A DNA stretch of 64,000 nucleotides from Algoriphagus chordae (GCF_003254055.1 NZ_QKZT01000014.1:4570-68569); one strand, 5' to 3'; positions 17,595 to 27,350 are shown, numbered from the stretch's first letter. Notes: generated by a model from the letters alone, not told the origin. A program made the numbers and translations.

Positions 17595-18012
17595 GGGTTT
17601 CTTGCGGCGACGCGGCAGCGCAACGTATTTGAATCTCCCGCAAAGGCGCTGTGTTACTCTTGCAGTTGCAGAAAGTGTAAATACCTGTTATTTGTCACCC
17701 TGAGCGAAGTCGATGGGTCAATTCAAGGTTAATTTTTAAATAGCATTGCGATATCATAGGCTTCGACTTCGCTAGCAATGACAGATTGATTTGAGGACAC
17801 CAAAAGCTGGTCAGTTCGAGCGAAGTCGAGAACCTTTCGAATTCGAGACTCTCGTCTCTCATGTGCTCAAGGTGACAATGGTTATGGTTCCAAAGCAAAT
17901 TACTGTCATTTCCTTTTTGTATGTTCGCAGAATATTTAATACTCAGCTTGACAGCGCCACCAAAAACATGGAAAGATCCTTTTCTGCCTTCAAAAATCTT
18001 AAGTCTAAAATC
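17595..18012. repeat. Intergenic region with dispersed CGAAGTCGA-type repeats
   Basis: This spacer has no supported gene. It holds three copies of a GCGAAGTCGA core: at about 17704-17714 (within CCCTGAGCGAAGTCGATGGG), inverted at about 17762-17773 (CTTCGACTTCGCTAGCAATG), and at about 17818-17828. The inverted pair can form long hairpins. A further related copy is near 59790-59800 (CCGACTTCGCTCAACCTGAC). Repeats of this kind are common between genes in Bacteroidota; RAYT-type transposases are one possible agent. Confidence 0.6.
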
Positions 18013-18663
18013 TTATAATATCAACCCATCCTGCATCACAACCTTCCGATCTGCCATAGCAGCTAGTTCTTCGTTGTGAGTGACGATTACGAATGCTTGT
18101 CCCAGTTCTTTACGAAGCGTAAAAAACAATTCATGCAGCCCTCTGGCATTTTGAGTATCAAGATTGCCACTTGGCTCATCGGCAAATACGACAGCCGGGC
18201 TATTGATCAGCGCTCTAGCCACTGCCACTCGCTGCTGCTCTCCGCCCGATAGTGTGGAAGGTTTGTGATCGAGTCTATGTGAGATCCCAAGTAATTCGGC
18301 TAGCTCCCCAGATTTTTTGCTCAGTTTATCAGGTGAAGTCTGTGCGATCAAGCCTGGGATCATAATATTTTCCTGAGCGGTGAATTCTGGTAGCAGGTTA
18401 TGAAATTGAAAAATAAAGCCAATACGCTCATTTCTGAATTTGGCCAACTCCTCCCCTTTCAGATTGAGTAGTTTTTTTCCATCCATCTCCAGTATCCCCT
18501 GATCTGGATGATCCAAAGTACCCAAAATATGAAGTAAGGTACTTTTTCCCGCTCCAGAGGAACCGACTATGGAAACAATTTCAGAAGTTAAAATTTCGAG
18601 ATCTACTCCTTTTAATACTTGTAGGCTTCCATAGGATTTATGGATTCCGTTGGCTTTCAGCAT
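18013..18663 (-). CDS. lolD: Lipoprotein-release ABC transporter ATP-binding protein LolD-like
   Basis: The 216-aa ATPase has Walker [10 protein letters not shown] (about 34-42), the Q-loop [17 protein letters not shown], signature [15 protein letters not shown] and Walker [13 protein letters not shown]. The FQ(F/S)[12 protein letters not shown] stretch is typical of LolD and of the closely related MacB-type ATPases. LolD powers release of lipoproteins from the inner membrane with LolC/E, which are not next to it here. A MacB/FtsE-like role cannot be excluded, but the sequence fits LolD best. Confidence 0.85.
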   Translation of the reverse strand: MLKANGIHKSYGSLQVLKGVDLEILTSEIVSIVGSSGAGKSTLLHILGTLDHPDQGILEMDGKKLLNLKGEELAKFRNERIGFIFQFHNLLPEFTAQENIMIPGLIAQTSPDKLSKKSGELAELLGISHRLDHKPSTLSGGEQQRVAVARALINSPAVVFADEPSGNLDTQNARGLHELFFTLRKELGQAFVIVTHNEELAAMADRKVVMQDGLIL

Positions 18664-18862
18664 GCTAACATTTTTTATCCGTTCAAAAATAGAACAAATG
18701 CCTATCTCCGCAGGGATTTAACGGCTTTTTTTATGAAAAAAGGAAAAAGGCAGGTTTGATTTATCGAGTCTAAGAGCTTAACTTCGGGCAAAAATTTCCA
18801 GAGGATGAAATCGAGCATGGCTGAAAAGTCAATGGGGTAAAATCTCTACCTTGCGAGATTCC

Positions 18863-18880
18863 TCCCGATAGCTATCGGGA
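18863..18880. repeat. Perfect 18-bp palindrome
   Basis: TCCCGATAGCTATCGGGA is a perfect palindrome 29 bp before the sucC start, within the otherwise plain 245-bp spacer 18664-18908. The neighbouring CCTCCCGATAGC...GGGATGACA sequence looks like a dispersed intergenic repeat rather than an operator, but a regulatory use is possible. Confidence 0.6.
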
Positions 18881-18908
18881 TGACATTTGAGAAAAAAATC
18901 ATACACAT

Positions 18909-20123
18909 ATGAATATTCACGAATATCAGGCTAAAGAAGTATTAAAAGGTTACGGAGTCCGTATTCAGGAAGGTATAGTCGCCGACACACCTGAAGCAGC
19001 TCATGAAGCAGCCGTTAAGTTGAACGAGCAAACCGGTACTAGCTGGTATGTGATCAAAGCGCAGATTCACGCAGGTGGTCGTGGAAAAGGCAAGGTCAAT
19101 GAAACTGGTTCTAACGGTGTTGTTCTTGCTAAGAAATTAGAAGACGTAGCTGAGAAGGCGAAAAATATCCTTGGCGGTACATTGGTGACTCACCAGACTG
19201 GCCCAGAAGGAAAAGTTGTAAATAAGGTTTTGGTAGCTCAGGATGTATATTATCCAGGTGCTTCCGAGCCAAAAGAATATTATCTATCTATCCTATTGGA
19301 CAGAGCTACAGGAAGCAATGTAATCATGGCCTCTACCGAAGGTGGAATGGACATCGAGGAAGTAGCTGAAAATACTCCTGAGAAAATAATGAAAGAGTGG
19401 ATCGACCCTAAAGTTGGTCTTCAGCCTTTCCAAGCTAGAAAAGTAGCTTTTGCTCTTGGTCTCTCTGGAAACGCTTTGAAAGAAATGGTGAAATTCATCA
19501 CTGCTCTTTACAATGCTTACGAAGGAACTGATTCTTCTCAGTTTGAAATCAACCCAGTATTAAAAACATCTGATGATAAGATCTTGGCAGTAGATGCTAA
19601 AGTGAATATCGACGACAATGCTCTTTACAGACAAAAAGGTTTGGCTGAATTGAGAGATGTAGCTGAAGAAGATCCATTAGAAGTAGAAGCTGGTGAATCA
19701 GGTTTGAACTATGTGAAACTTGACGGAAACGTAGGTTGCATGGTGAACGGTGCTGGTCTTGCAATGGCTACTATGGACATGATCAAATTGGTAGGTGGCG
19801 AACCTGCAAACTTCCTTGATGTGGGAGGAGGGGCCAACGCTACTACTGTAGAGGCTGGTTTCAGAATCATCCTTCAGGATCCTAATGTAAAAGCTATCTT
19901 GATCAACGTATTCGGTGGTATCGTAAGATGCGACAGAATCGCTAGCGGTGTGGTAGAAGCTTACAAATCAATTGGAGACATCAGAGTTCCTATTATCGTA
20001 AGACTACAAGGAACCAATGCTGCTGAAGGCGCTAAAATCATTGATGATTCAGGATTGAAAGTATTCTCAGCAATCACCTTGAAAGAAGCTGCTGACAAAG
20101 TACAGTCTGTACTCGAAGCATAA
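18909..20123 (+). CDS. sucC: Succinate--CoA ligase [ADP-forming] subunit beta
   Basis: The 404-aa protein has the ATP-grasp N-terminal domain (MNIHEYQAKEVLKGYGV, KAQIHAGGRGKGKVN) and the C-terminal CoA-ligase domain with GGGANATTVEAGF, the INVFGGIVRCD phosphate-binding loop and VRLQGTNAAEG. It makes ATP and succinate from succinyl-CoA in the TCA cycle, as a complex with SucD. No sucD is next to it, which is usual in several Bacteroidota. Codon use is regular and consistent with high expression. Confidence 0.96.
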   Translation: MNIHEYQAKEVLKGYGVRIQEGIVADTPEAAHEAAVKLNEQTGTSWYVIKAQIHAGGRGKGKVNETGSNGVVLAKKLEDVAEKAKNILGGTLVTHQTGPEGKVVNKVLVAQDVYYPGASEPKEYYLSILLDRATGSNVIMASTEGGMDIEEVAENTPEKIMKEWIDPKVGLQPFQARKVAFALGLSGNALKEMVKFITALYNAYEGTDSSQFEINPVLKTSDDKILAVDAKVNIDDNALYRQKGLAELRDVAEEDPLEVEAGESGLNYVKLDGNVGCMVNGAGLAMATMDMIKLVGGEPANFLDVGGGANATTVEAGFRIILQDPNVKAILINVFGGIVRCDRIASGVVEAYKSIGDIRVPIIVRLQGTNAAEGAKIIDDSGLKVFSAITLKEAADKVQSVLEA

Positions 20124-20162
20124 ATTATAAACTGTACTGAGGAGCGATTCTCAGTACATTCT

Positions 20163-20236
20163 GCGCTCGTAGTTCAACTGGATAGAATATCAGATTTCGG
20201 CTCTGAGGGTTGAGGGTTCGAATCCTTCCGAGCGCA
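20163..20236 (+). tRNA. tRNA-Arg (anticodon UCG)
   Basis: This 74-nt cloverleaf has acceptor arms GCGCTCG and CGAGCGC, a D arm around GTTCAACTGGATAGAAT, anticodon stem TCAGA/TCTGA with loop TTTCGGC (anticodon TCG), and a T arm GAGGG-TTCGAAT-CCTTC. The discriminator is A, and CCA is not encoded. Confidence 0.95.
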
Positions 20237-20242
20237 CAAAGA

Positions 20243-20273
20243 AAGCTTAGACTAAAAGTCTAGGCTTTTTTGT
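20243..20273 (+). terminator. Terminator after sucC/tRNA-Arg
   Basis: AAGCTTAGACT and AGTCTAGGCTT form an 11-bp stem with one G-T pair, followed by a T-run. It ends the tRNA-Arg transcript. The rest of the spacer (20274-20465) shows nothing further that I can support. Confidence 0.85.
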
Positions 20274-20465
20274 TTTGATGCCTCTGCATTTTATAGGGAA
20301 ATTGATTTTACTCTATCAAAAAGATCTTACTGCTTTAGCCTCAGTTTCTAATCTAGGAAGGGTATCAGCTATACTTTTCACTTTCAACAAAAAAATCGCT
20401 TTGGCCTCAGTTCGTGACGTACGGCCGGAACCTAATTACATTTTCCTCCGCTAATTCAAATCACC

Positions 20466-21314
20466 TCAGTCATCCTCCTCCTCAATAAGCACAGTTTCTA
20501 CCAAGATGGGAGACACATTGAAATAGCCCAACACATTAGGATTTCCTTTGACCACCTTGATATTCGTTTCTGGATTTTGCGGTGGAGGACTAAACAAGCC
20601 CCCGTCAGAAAAAAGTAAGCCCACCAATTGATTAAGATAATTGTAAGGTTCTTCATTTAACCTATACAGTTCTAAGCGTACCTTATCACCTTGGTCAAAT
20701 GCATAACCAAGTTCCAAGCCCTCTTCAAAAAAATCTAAGCCAAAGGTATCGTCAAACAATAAATAATCTTCCCTGCCATTCTTTAAGGAATCGTTCTCTA
20801 TGACTTTGATTCTATAATAATTATCTGAAGTAAATGGGATCTCACCATATACTTTGATGTAATATCCTTCATCTCGAAATAAGCGCTCCTCTTGATATTC
20901 ATAAGTCAGGCTATCCAAAATGGGAGGAGCAAGCATGGTAGCCTTAGCTTCATATTCATTTTCTTCCCACTTTACTTTTAGCGTATAATCCTCTCCAATA
21001 TGTGCGGTCTGATATATCTGTGCAGGCCTATAACTTTCATATTCCTCATAGTAGCGGAAAGGAATTTCTGTTCCCGTCTTCGAAGCTACAACCATCACTT
21101 CCGCATTTTTAATAATGGTATTGTCTACCGTGTCCAGAAAGTCCTTGGCGAGGGTGACTTTGACCTCATTATAATAAGCCAAATCAGACCATAGCGCTTC
21201 TATCACGGGCACATCGCCCTCAACAGTCGCCAGCGGAAGATCTACCTCTATCTGGCAGGAAAAGGTGAATAGCGTAATAATCAATAGCCAGAATCTGTTC
21301 ATCTTAGAATTCAA
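20466..21314 (-). CDS. DUF4249-family outer-membrane lipoprotein
   Basis: The 282-aa protein starts with a lipoprotein signal peptide (MNSKMNRFWLLIITLFTFSC, Cys 20). The mature N terminus QIEVDLP and the following beta-rich modules (VEALWSDLAYYNEVKVTLAKD...) match the DUF4249 family of Bacteroidota lipoproteins that travel with TonB-dependent receptors. It overlaps the end of the receptor gene by 11 nt, so the two are translated together. It probably binds or caps the receptor at the surface. The substrate is unknown. Confidence 0.85.
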   Translation of the reverse strand: MNSKMNRFWLLIITLFTFSCQIEVDLPLATVEGDVPVIEALWSDLAYYNEVKVTLAKDFLDTVDNTIIKNAEVMVVASKTGTEIPFRYYEEYESYRPAQIYQTAHIGEDYTLKVKWEENEYEAKATMLAPPILDSLTYEYQEERLFRDEGYYIKVYGEIPFTSDNYYRIKVIENDSLKNGREDYLLFDDTFGLDFFEEGLELGYAFDQGDKVRLELYRLNEEPYNYLNQLVGLLFSDGGLFSPPPQNPETNIKVVKGNPNVLGYFNVSPILVETVLIEEEDD

Positions 21315-23706
21315 AATTGTAGGTGAGGGAGGGTAAGAAAGTAAATAGGTAAGTCATCACTATACCAGGTCTAGAACTGACAATAGGTCCATCTTCAGAT
21401 GAGTTATATTTGATATCATCGTTGTTTATCTCTCTAAACTCATAAGAAAAAGGATTCTTTCTTCCATAGAGGTTATACACAGAGAAATTCCAACTACCTC
21501 TCCATTTTCTGCCTTTCTGGGTATTTTTCCATGTCACAGAGGCATCCATGCGATGGTAGTTAGGATAGCGATCTGTGTTCCTATAATTTGAATACAGGGG
21601 TACCAGTTGGTTATCTAGCTGATAGCTTCCTTCTGGAAAGGATACCGCCTGGCCAGTGGCATATACAAAGGTAAGCCCTACAGACCAAGCTGTATTAAAC
21701 TCATGATTTAATACCAGAGTCAAATCATTCGGCCTATCATACCTAGGGTTATATTTGACATCCATACTGACTCCATCGATTTGCCTCCAAGTACGGGAGT
21801 AGGTGTATGCCAACCAGCCAGTAGTCTTTCCTACACTTTTACGCAAAAGAACTTCCAAACCATAGGCGTAACCATCTCCAATAAGAATTTCAGTTTCCAC
21901 ATTATCAGTGAATAATACCGACGCTCCATTTCTCAGATCGATGATATTTTTGAAGTTCTTCGCATATCCTTCCACCGAAAACTCCCAGCGATTGTCTTTG
22001 AAATTCTTGAAATAACCCAGAGAAATCTGGTCTGATCTAATCGGAGGAATATAAGTCCCTGCCTGTATCCATCGATCTATTGGTAATCCAGCAGAACTAT
22101 TCGAGGCAACCTGTAGATATTGAAAATTACGATTATAGGCAGCTTTGATTGAGGAGGAAGTATTGATCATATACCTAAATGCCACTCTAGGTTCCAGTCC
22201 CTGGTAGAACTTCATATTTTGCAGGGTGGAAAAATTCAAGGTATCAGTAATAGGGGAATCGATGCTAGCTATACCATCTTGATAAATGTATTCGGTCCCC
22301 TTTCCTACTTGATTGTAGAATCCCCATCGAATCCCTACTTCCGAACTAAACTTTGGCGAAAACTCGACGGTTGTTCCTACAAAGAGATTGTTCAATAATG
22401 CATTATTCGGGCTTGTATTAATTCCTTGAATGCTGCTGTTAGGACTAGGATCCAAATCAATTGGAGCCAGGTGATACCATTGTGATTGAAAACCCCAGAA
22501 AGTTTGAATTTTCTCACCATTGACCAGTCTCCATTGCCCTTTTAATCCTGTCTCTAGTATTTTATTATTCCATTCGAAGCCAGTGTCAGGATCTTCAAAA
22601 TTTACTCCATACTTATAGCGAGAATGATACAAGTTCAGATCAAAAAATGCCTTATCACTTATATTTCTATTCCAAACTGCAGAAGTCACCCAATTAGAAT
22701 ATTTCAATCCAAATTCTTCATCTAAGCCCAGATAATCTCTTCCCTGATAACTTGATAGGGTGATTTTATCTTTGTCTCCAAGCCTAAAAGCTAATTTCCC
22801 ACTCAGGTCATGAAAGTTCAGTTTGTTGTTACTTATATCTTCATTTCCGACAAATTTCAGCCCAAGGTCAGCATAAGTTCTTCTGCCCGAAATGATAAAT
22901 GTTGACTTATCGGAGAATAATGGTCCGTCTAGGGTTAACCTTGAGGATATTGAACCTATGCCTCCAGTTCCTCTTATTTGCTCATTATTACCTTCCTTCA
23001 ACCCCACATCGATCAATGAAGACAATCGACCACCATAGGAAGCAGGCATATTCCCCTTGTAAAGATCCACTCCACTCAATGCATCAGGATTGAACACAGA
23101 GAAAAAACCAAAGAAATGCGCGGCATTATACACAGGAGCTCCATCTAGCTGAATAAGATTCTGATCAGCCGATCCACCTCGCACAAATAATCCTGTAGTC
23201 CCCTCTCCTGCCGATTGTACACCTGGCAGCAGCTGCAAACCTCTCAATAAATCCACCTCCCCGAAAAGTGCCGGAATTGTTCTGAGTGTCGCCATAGGGA
23301 CGGTTACTTTACCAGTTTCCAAACTTTTAATCTGAGCATCAGGATTTCGAGCCTGAATCACTATTTCATCTAAGGACAAATCTTCAGGTTCAAGATAAAA
23401 TTTCAGTTCCTTAGCTGTATCACCCTTATTAATGGTTCTAATGGACGTTTTATAGCCTATGTAAGAGATGACTATTTTGCGTGGAAAGGAGCTTGATTTC
23501 AGTGAAAACCTTCCATCGAGATCCGAAATTACTCCTGAAGAAATTTCATTTTCCCAGTAAACTGTAGCTCCCAATAAAGGTTCTGAATTGGTAACATCCA
23601 TCACCAGAGCATTGATTTCTTCTTGTGTTTGGGCGATAAGTGCAGTAAAATTCAATAGAAAGATTCCTAAAAAAATTATAATCCTTCGAGTACTCAAATC
23701 GAACAT
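21304..23706 (-). CDS. TonB-dependent outer-membrane receptor with carboxypeptidase-regulatory-like N-terminal domain
   Basis: The 800-aa protein has a signal peptide (about 1-26), a CarboxypepD_reg-like beta sandwich (about 30-115: ALVMDVTNSEPLLGATVYWE... SYIGYKT), a plug domain (LFVRGGSADQNLIQLDGAPVYN, SSLIDVGLKEG) and a C-terminal beta barrel of about 560 residues ending YNFEF with a terminal aromatic. It imports a ligand through the outer membrane using TonB/ExbBD. With the following DUF4249 lipoprotein it forms a receptor pair. No enzymes of a polysaccharide-utilisation locus are adjacent, so a peptide or siderophore ligand is as likely as a glycan. Confidence 0.93.
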   Translation of the reverse strand: MFDLSTRRIIIFLGIFLLNFTALIAQTQEEINALVMDVTNSEPLLGATVYWENEISSGVISDLDGRFSLKSSSFPRKIVISYIGYKTSIRTINKGDTAKELKFYLEPEDLSLDEIVIQARNPDAQIKSLETGKVTVPMATLRTIPALFGEVDLLRGLQLLPGVQSAGEGTTGLFVRGGSADQNLIQLDGAPVYNAAHFFGFFSVFNPDALSGVDLYKGNMPASYGGRLSSLIDVGLKEGNNEQIRGTGGIGSISSRLTLDGPLFSDKSTFIISGRRTYADLGLKFVGNEDISNNKLNFHDLSGKLAFRLGDKDKITLSSYQGRDYLGLDEEFGLKYSNWVTSAVWNRNISDKAFFDLNLYHSRYKYGVNFEDPDTGFEWNNKILETGLKGQWRLVNGEKIQTFWGFQSQWYHLAPIDLDPSPNSSIQGINTSPNNALLNNLFVGTTVEFSPKFSSEVGIRWGFYNQVGKGTEYIYQDGIASIDSPITDTLNFSTLQNMKFYQGLEPRVAFRYMINTSSSIKAAYNRNFQYLQVASNSSAGLPIDRWIQAGTYIPPIRSDQISLGYFKNFKDNRWEFSVEGYAKNFKNIIDLRNGASVLFTDNVETEILIGDGYAYGLEVLLRKSVGKTTGWLAYTYSRTWRQIDGVSMDVKYNPRYDRPNDLTLVLNHEFNTAWSVGLTFVYATGQAVSFPEGSYQLDNQLVPLYSNYRNTDRYPNYHRMDASVTWKNTQKGRKWRGSWNFSVYNLYGRKNPFSYEFREINNDDIKYNSSEDGPIVSSRPGIVMTYLFTFLPSLTYNFEF

Positions 23707-23849
23707 GCAGTTTCTGTTTGTATGGAAGCCTCAAAGCTAAGACTTTCTGAAAATTTAATATTTGTTAATTCCATTTACTAAACAACCGATTTCTCAGACT
23801 TTAGTTGTCCAAATGCTTAAAAGTTGGCTTTATTTTATAATTTCAGGCT

Positions 23850-24815
23850 ATGATTTGGGCATATCCGGACGTAAAACTCACCCTCTTGCTAGCCGGCATT
23901 TTCGGCTTGCTGTATTTTATATATTTATTTCGCTTTTGGAAGATTAACCGTAGGCTGGAAGTAGAGAAGCGCAGGCTATTCACGAAAGTGGTTATTAGAA
24001 CCATCTATTTTGTGCTGTTCCTTATTGCCTTTGCTGGCCCATCTATTGGTACTTCCCTGAAAGAAATTCAAGAAGAGGGTAAAGACATCTTCATCGCGGT
24101 AGATTTATCCCAGTCGATGAATGCCGCAGATATAGGCCCTAGCCGACTTCAGCGCATTAAGTTTGAATTGAAAAACTTAACCAAAAGCTTTCCTTCGGAT
24201 AGAATTGGTTTGATCATTTTCAGTTCTGAAGCTTTCATGCAATGTCCACTTACGTTCGATCAAAGTGTACTTCAATTGTATATCGATGGATTAAATACAG
24301 GTTTGGTTCCCAATTTTGGAACTGATCTCAATGGTCCTCTGAGAATGGCTGAAGAAAGATTCTTGAGTGATGAAAGCCAGGAAGCGAAGTCCAAAACAAT
24401 TATTCTGATTTCTGATGGAGAGAATTTTGGAGATGATTTGGAAGATATTGGATCGCGGCTGAAGAGCGAAGGAATTAAAGTATTCACTTTGGGTATAGGA
24501 ACCACCAGTGGAAGCAGCATTCCTAGAGGCAATGGTTTGGTGATAGATCCTCAAACTGGAAAGCCTGCACAAACTGTCCTAGACCGTGCACCTCTTCAGC
24601 AAATTGCCGCGGAAACAAACGCACAATACTTTGAGATCTCAGATGAAGCTCAAGAAATCGGAGACTTAACTGCCGCTTTGGAACGAGTAGAAGGTGGAGT
24701 GACAGGATCTAGAATTGTAGAAGCTTCCGCAAATAAGTATTTTTATTTTCTATTGGCTGGCTTAGTCCTTTCTTTGCTAGACATGATGTTACCAATCAAA
24801 ACGATCAAATTATAA
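23850..24815 (+). CDS. BatB-like von Willebrand factor A membrane protein
   Basis: The 321-aa protein has two N-terminal membrane helices (about 8-26 and 47-66), a VWA domain from about 80 to 285 with an intact MIDAS (DLSQSMNA, the Thr of FGTDLNG and ISDGENFGDD), and a C-terminal helix (about 298-316). The sequence DIFIAVDLSQSMNAADIGPSRLQR is typical of Bacteroidota Bat/Aer proteins. It is an envelope-facing metal-dependent binding protein whose role, linked to stress tolerance in Bacteroides, is not firmly known. It is followed at once by the TPR genes. Confidence 0.85.
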   Translation: MIWAYPDVKLTLLLAGIFGLLYFIYLFRFWKINRRLEVEKRRLFTKVVIRTIYFVLFLIAFAGPSIGTSLKEIQEEGKDIFIAVDLSQSMNAADIGPSRLQRIKFELKNLTKSFPSDRIGLIIFSSEAFMQCPLTFDQSVLQLYIDGLNTGLVPNFGTDLNGPLRMAEERFLSDESQEAKSKTIILISDGENFGDDLEDIGSRLKSEGIKVFTLGIGTTSGSSIPRGNGLVIDPQTGKPAQTVLDRAPLQQIAAETNAQYFEISDEAQEIGDLTAALERVEGGVTGSRIVEASANKYFYFLLAGLVLSLLDMMLPIKTIKL

Positions 24816-25460
24816 ATGAGCTGGACTAAGGTAAGCGTAGCAGTATTTCTTCTCATTCCCGCATCTTGGACTCAAGTTTCTAGATTGAATTCTGCCATCG
24901 ATTTGGCTGAAGAAAGCTACGCCAAAGCCGAGTACGAGCAATCCATTACAAATCATCAAATCCTAATTGATGAGTTTGGCTTCGCCTCGCCCGCGCTTGA
25001 TTACAATCTGGGCCTGAGCAATCAGTATGCAGAAAAACTAGATGAAGCTACTGGATATTATGATAAAGCATCCATCGCTCCCAATAAGATGCTGGCATCT
25101 TTTGCCTTCAATCAGGGTGGTGTGCTTCTAGGAAATAAGAAAGAATATGAACCTGCACTCAGCAAATTCAAATCTGCTTTGATTCAGGATCCAAATAATG
25201 AAGTAGCCAGACACAATTATGAATTGCTGGCAAGATGGTTGCAACGAGACCAGGAACGCAAGGATCAGGAAGAGAACAAGCCGGAACCTTCTGACTTTGC
25301 GAAGCGCAAAAAAGCAGAGGCAGATCGCATGGTGGAACAATTCCGATTCAAAGATGCGTTGAACCTAATGAACGAAGCGCTACAACAAGATGAAACCGTA
25401 GCTGCTTATCAAGATTTTATCACGAGCCTTCAAGATATAACCGAGATCGATGAGAAATAA
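24816..25460 (+). CDS. TPR-repeat protein of the Bat cluster
   Basis: The 214-aa protein has a short N-terminal hydrophobic segment (SVAVFLLIPASWTQ), which may be a signal peptide or anchor, and TPR-type helices (AIDLAEESYAKAEYEQSI..., ALDYNLGLSNQYAEKLDEATGYYDKA..., ALSKFKSALIQDPNNEVARHNYELL). An acidic/basic linker near 145-170 is followed by another TPR. It starts directly after batB and overlaps the next gene by 11 nt. It is likely a periplasmic scaffold for the VWA protein. Confidence 0.8.
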   Translation: MSWTKVSVAVFLLIPASWTQVSRLNSAIDLAEESYAKAEYEQSITNHQILIDEFGFASPALDYNLGLSNQYAEKLDEATGYYDKASIAPNKMLASFAFNQGGVLLGNKKEYEPALSKFKSALIQDPNNEVARHNYELLARWLQRDQERKDQEENKPEPSDFAKRKKAEADRMVEQFRFKDALNLMNEALQQDETVAAYQDFITSLQDITEIDEK

Positions 25461-26079
25461 ACTTCTATTATTACTGGGATTTGCCTTTAGTTTAAGTCTA
25501 TCTGCAAGTATTGCTCAAACTTCCGGTGAGTACTTCAACCGTGCCGCTCGCTCCTACGTCAAAACCGAAAAGGATCAAGCCCTAGCTACCGTGAATGACG
25601 GACTGAGCAAATTCCCTTCGGATTCAAAATTGCAAGCTTTGAAAGAAAAGCTAGAAAAAGAGCAGGAAGAGCAAGACAAGCAGGATCAGCAAAACCAGGA
25701 GAATCAAGACCAGCAAAATCAGGAGGAGAAGCAACAGCAGGAAGATCAAAAAAGTCAAGGTGAAGACGGTGAGCAGCAAGAATCCAAAGAGGATGGCGAC
25801 AAAACCAATGAGGATAAAGCCAAAGAATCCCAAGCTGGTGACCCTACTGAGCAGAGTGATGACAAGCCAAGCGACAATGCCAATGACCAGATGGATGCCA
25901 ATCTAGCGGACAAGCAAAAGGCCATGGAGGAATTTAAGGAAAAGCTAAAAGCCATGAACCTGACTCCTGAGCAAGCTGCCCAAATACTCGAAAGCATGAA
26001 TGCTGCAGAGTTGCGCTATATTCAGCAAAACAAGAAAAAAGCCACTGAGAGACCCAAGCGAGGTATTCCTGATTGGTAA
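25450..26079 (+). CDS. BatC-like TPR protein with Gln/Glu/Asp-rich low-complexity centre
   Basis: The 209-aa protein has a signal peptide (MRNKLLLLLGFAFSLSLSASIAQ) and a TPR-like helix pair (YFNRAARSYVKTEKDQALATV...). A highly charged Q/E/D/K-rich stretch from about 75 to 150 follows, then a helical C-terminal part ending RPKRGIPDW. The low-complexity middle and tryptophan end recall BatC proteins. It is co-translated with the preceding TPR gene. No moxR, DUF58, batA or batD homologue lies in this window, so the cluster here is partial. Confidence 0.78.
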   Translation: MRNKLLLLLGFAFSLSLSASIAQTSGEYFNRAARSYVKTEKDQALATVNDGLSKFPSDSKLQALKEKLEKEQEEQDKQDQQNQENQDQQNQEEKQQQEDQKSQGEDGEQQESKEDGDKTNEDKAKESQAGDPTEQSDDKPSDNANDQMDANLADKQKAMEEFKEKLKAMNLTPEQAAQILESMNAAELRYIQQNKKKATERPKRGIPDW

Positions 26080-26090
26080 AATGCCCGATG

Positions 26091-26140
26091 TCAGAAGTTA
26101 GATGACCGATGTGAAATTTCCACCGGACATCCCACATCGG
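26091..26140. repeat. Short GATGT-rich inverted repeat
   Basis: CCGATGTG (26106-26113) and CACATCGG (26133-26140) form an inverted repeat, with further GATGT/ACATC copies beside it. It lies between the Bat cluster and the thiolase gene and has no T-run, so it looks like a dispersed repeat remnant rather than a clear terminator. Confidence 0.5.
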
Positions 26141-26168
26141 ACACCTAACATAATAAAACCCAAATATC

Positions 26169-27350
26169 ATGATCAAAGAAGTATATATCGTTTCAGCCGT
26201 TAGAACTCCTTTGGGGAGTTTTGGAGGAAAATTAGCTGGACTTACAGCTGTAGAACTAGGCAGTACAGCCATCAAAGGTGCACTGGCAAAAGCAGGAGTG
26301 CAATCAGAAGCCGTTCAGGAAGTTTTTATGGGAAATGTAATTTCCGCTAACCTTGGACAAGCTCCTGCTCGTCAGGCTGCTATAGGAGCTGGCATAGGCT
26401 ATAATGTTCCCTGTACCACCGTCAACAAAGTTTGCGCATCAGGAATGAAAGCCGTCATGTTTGGAGCACAATCCATCATGCTAGGCATCAATGATGTAGT
26501 CGTGGCAGGAGGAATGGAAAGCATGTCAAATGTACCTTTCTATGTGCCTAAAGCAAGATTTGGCTACAAATACGGTAACGCAGAATTTGTAGATGGTTTA
26601 GTGAAAGACGGACTTTTCGAAGTTTATTATAAATTCCCTATGGGAAATTGCGCAGATAATACTGCCAAGGAAATGGATATTTCCCGCGAAGCACAAGATG
26701 CGTACGCTATTCAATCTTATCAAAGATCTGCTGATTCATGGGCCAAAGGATACTTCAAAGATGAGGTGGTGCCTGTAGAAATGAAGGGTAGAAAAGGTGA
26801 TACTGTTGTGATCGATGAAGACGAGGAATACAAGAATGTAATGTTTGACAAGATTCCTTCCCTTCGACCAGTATTTGATAAGGAAGGAACAGTGACGGCT
26901 GCTAATGCTTCTACCATGAATGACGGGGCTTCTGCTTTGGTTTTGGTGAGCAAGGAAAAGGCAGAGGAATTAGGCTTGAAGCCTTTGGCTAAGATCAGAG
27001 GATTTGCAGATGCGGCTACTGATCCACTATGGTTTACAACCGCTCCTGCCCTAGCTATTCCCAAGGCGATTCAGCATGCTGGATTAACTGCTGAAGACAT
27101 TGACTTCTATGAGATCAATGAAGCTTTCTCTGCTGTTGCTTTAGCTAACCAGAAGGAGTTAAACCTAGACAATGACAAAGTCAACGTCTTCGGAGGAGCT
27201 GTTTCTCTGGGACATCCACTTGGAGCTTCCGGAGCTAGAATCATCTCCACCTTGAACACTGTTTTGCATCAGAAAAATGGCAAAATCGGTGTTGCAGGAA
27301 TATGTAATGGTGGTGGTGGCGCCTCTGCATTGGTTATTGAGAAAATGTAA
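26169..27350 (+). CDS. Acetyl-CoA C-acetyltransferase (thiolase)
   Basis: The 393-aa protein is a full-length thiolase. The nucleophile is C89 (TTVNKVCASGMKAVM), with the second set H349 (GGAVSLGHPLGASGAR) and C379 (GICNGGGGASA). The length and NEAFS motif match the biosynthetic/degradative acetoacetyl-CoA thiolases (AtoB/PhaA type). It condenses two acetyl-CoA or cleaves acetoacetyl-CoA, and may finish the beta-oxidation begun by fadD and the acyl-CoA dehydrogenase elsewhere in the window. Confidence 0.94.
   Translation: MIKEVYIVSAVRTPLGSFGGKLAGLTAVELGSTAIKGALAKAGVQSEAVQEVFMGNVISANLGQAPARQAAIGAGIGYNVPCTTVNKVCASGMKAVMFGAQSIMLGINDVVVAGGMESMSNVPFYVPKARFGYKYGNAEFVDGLVKDGLFEVYYKFPMGNCADNTAKEMDISREAQDAYAIQSYQRSADSWAKGYFKDEVVPVEMKGRKGDTVVIDEDEEYKNVMFDKIPSLRPVFDKEGTVTAANASTMNDGASALVLVSKEKAEELGLKPLAKIRGFADAATDPLWFTTAPALAIPKAIQHAGLTAEDIDFYEINEAFSAVALANQKELNLDNDKVNVFGGAVSLGHPLGASGARIISTLNTVLHQKNGKIGVAGICNGGGGASALVIEKM

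Noticed and set aside
25651-25997. Leu/Ser-rich frames opposite the BatC-like gene
   Set aside because: They are antisense shadows of the Q/E/D-rich low-complexity segment.
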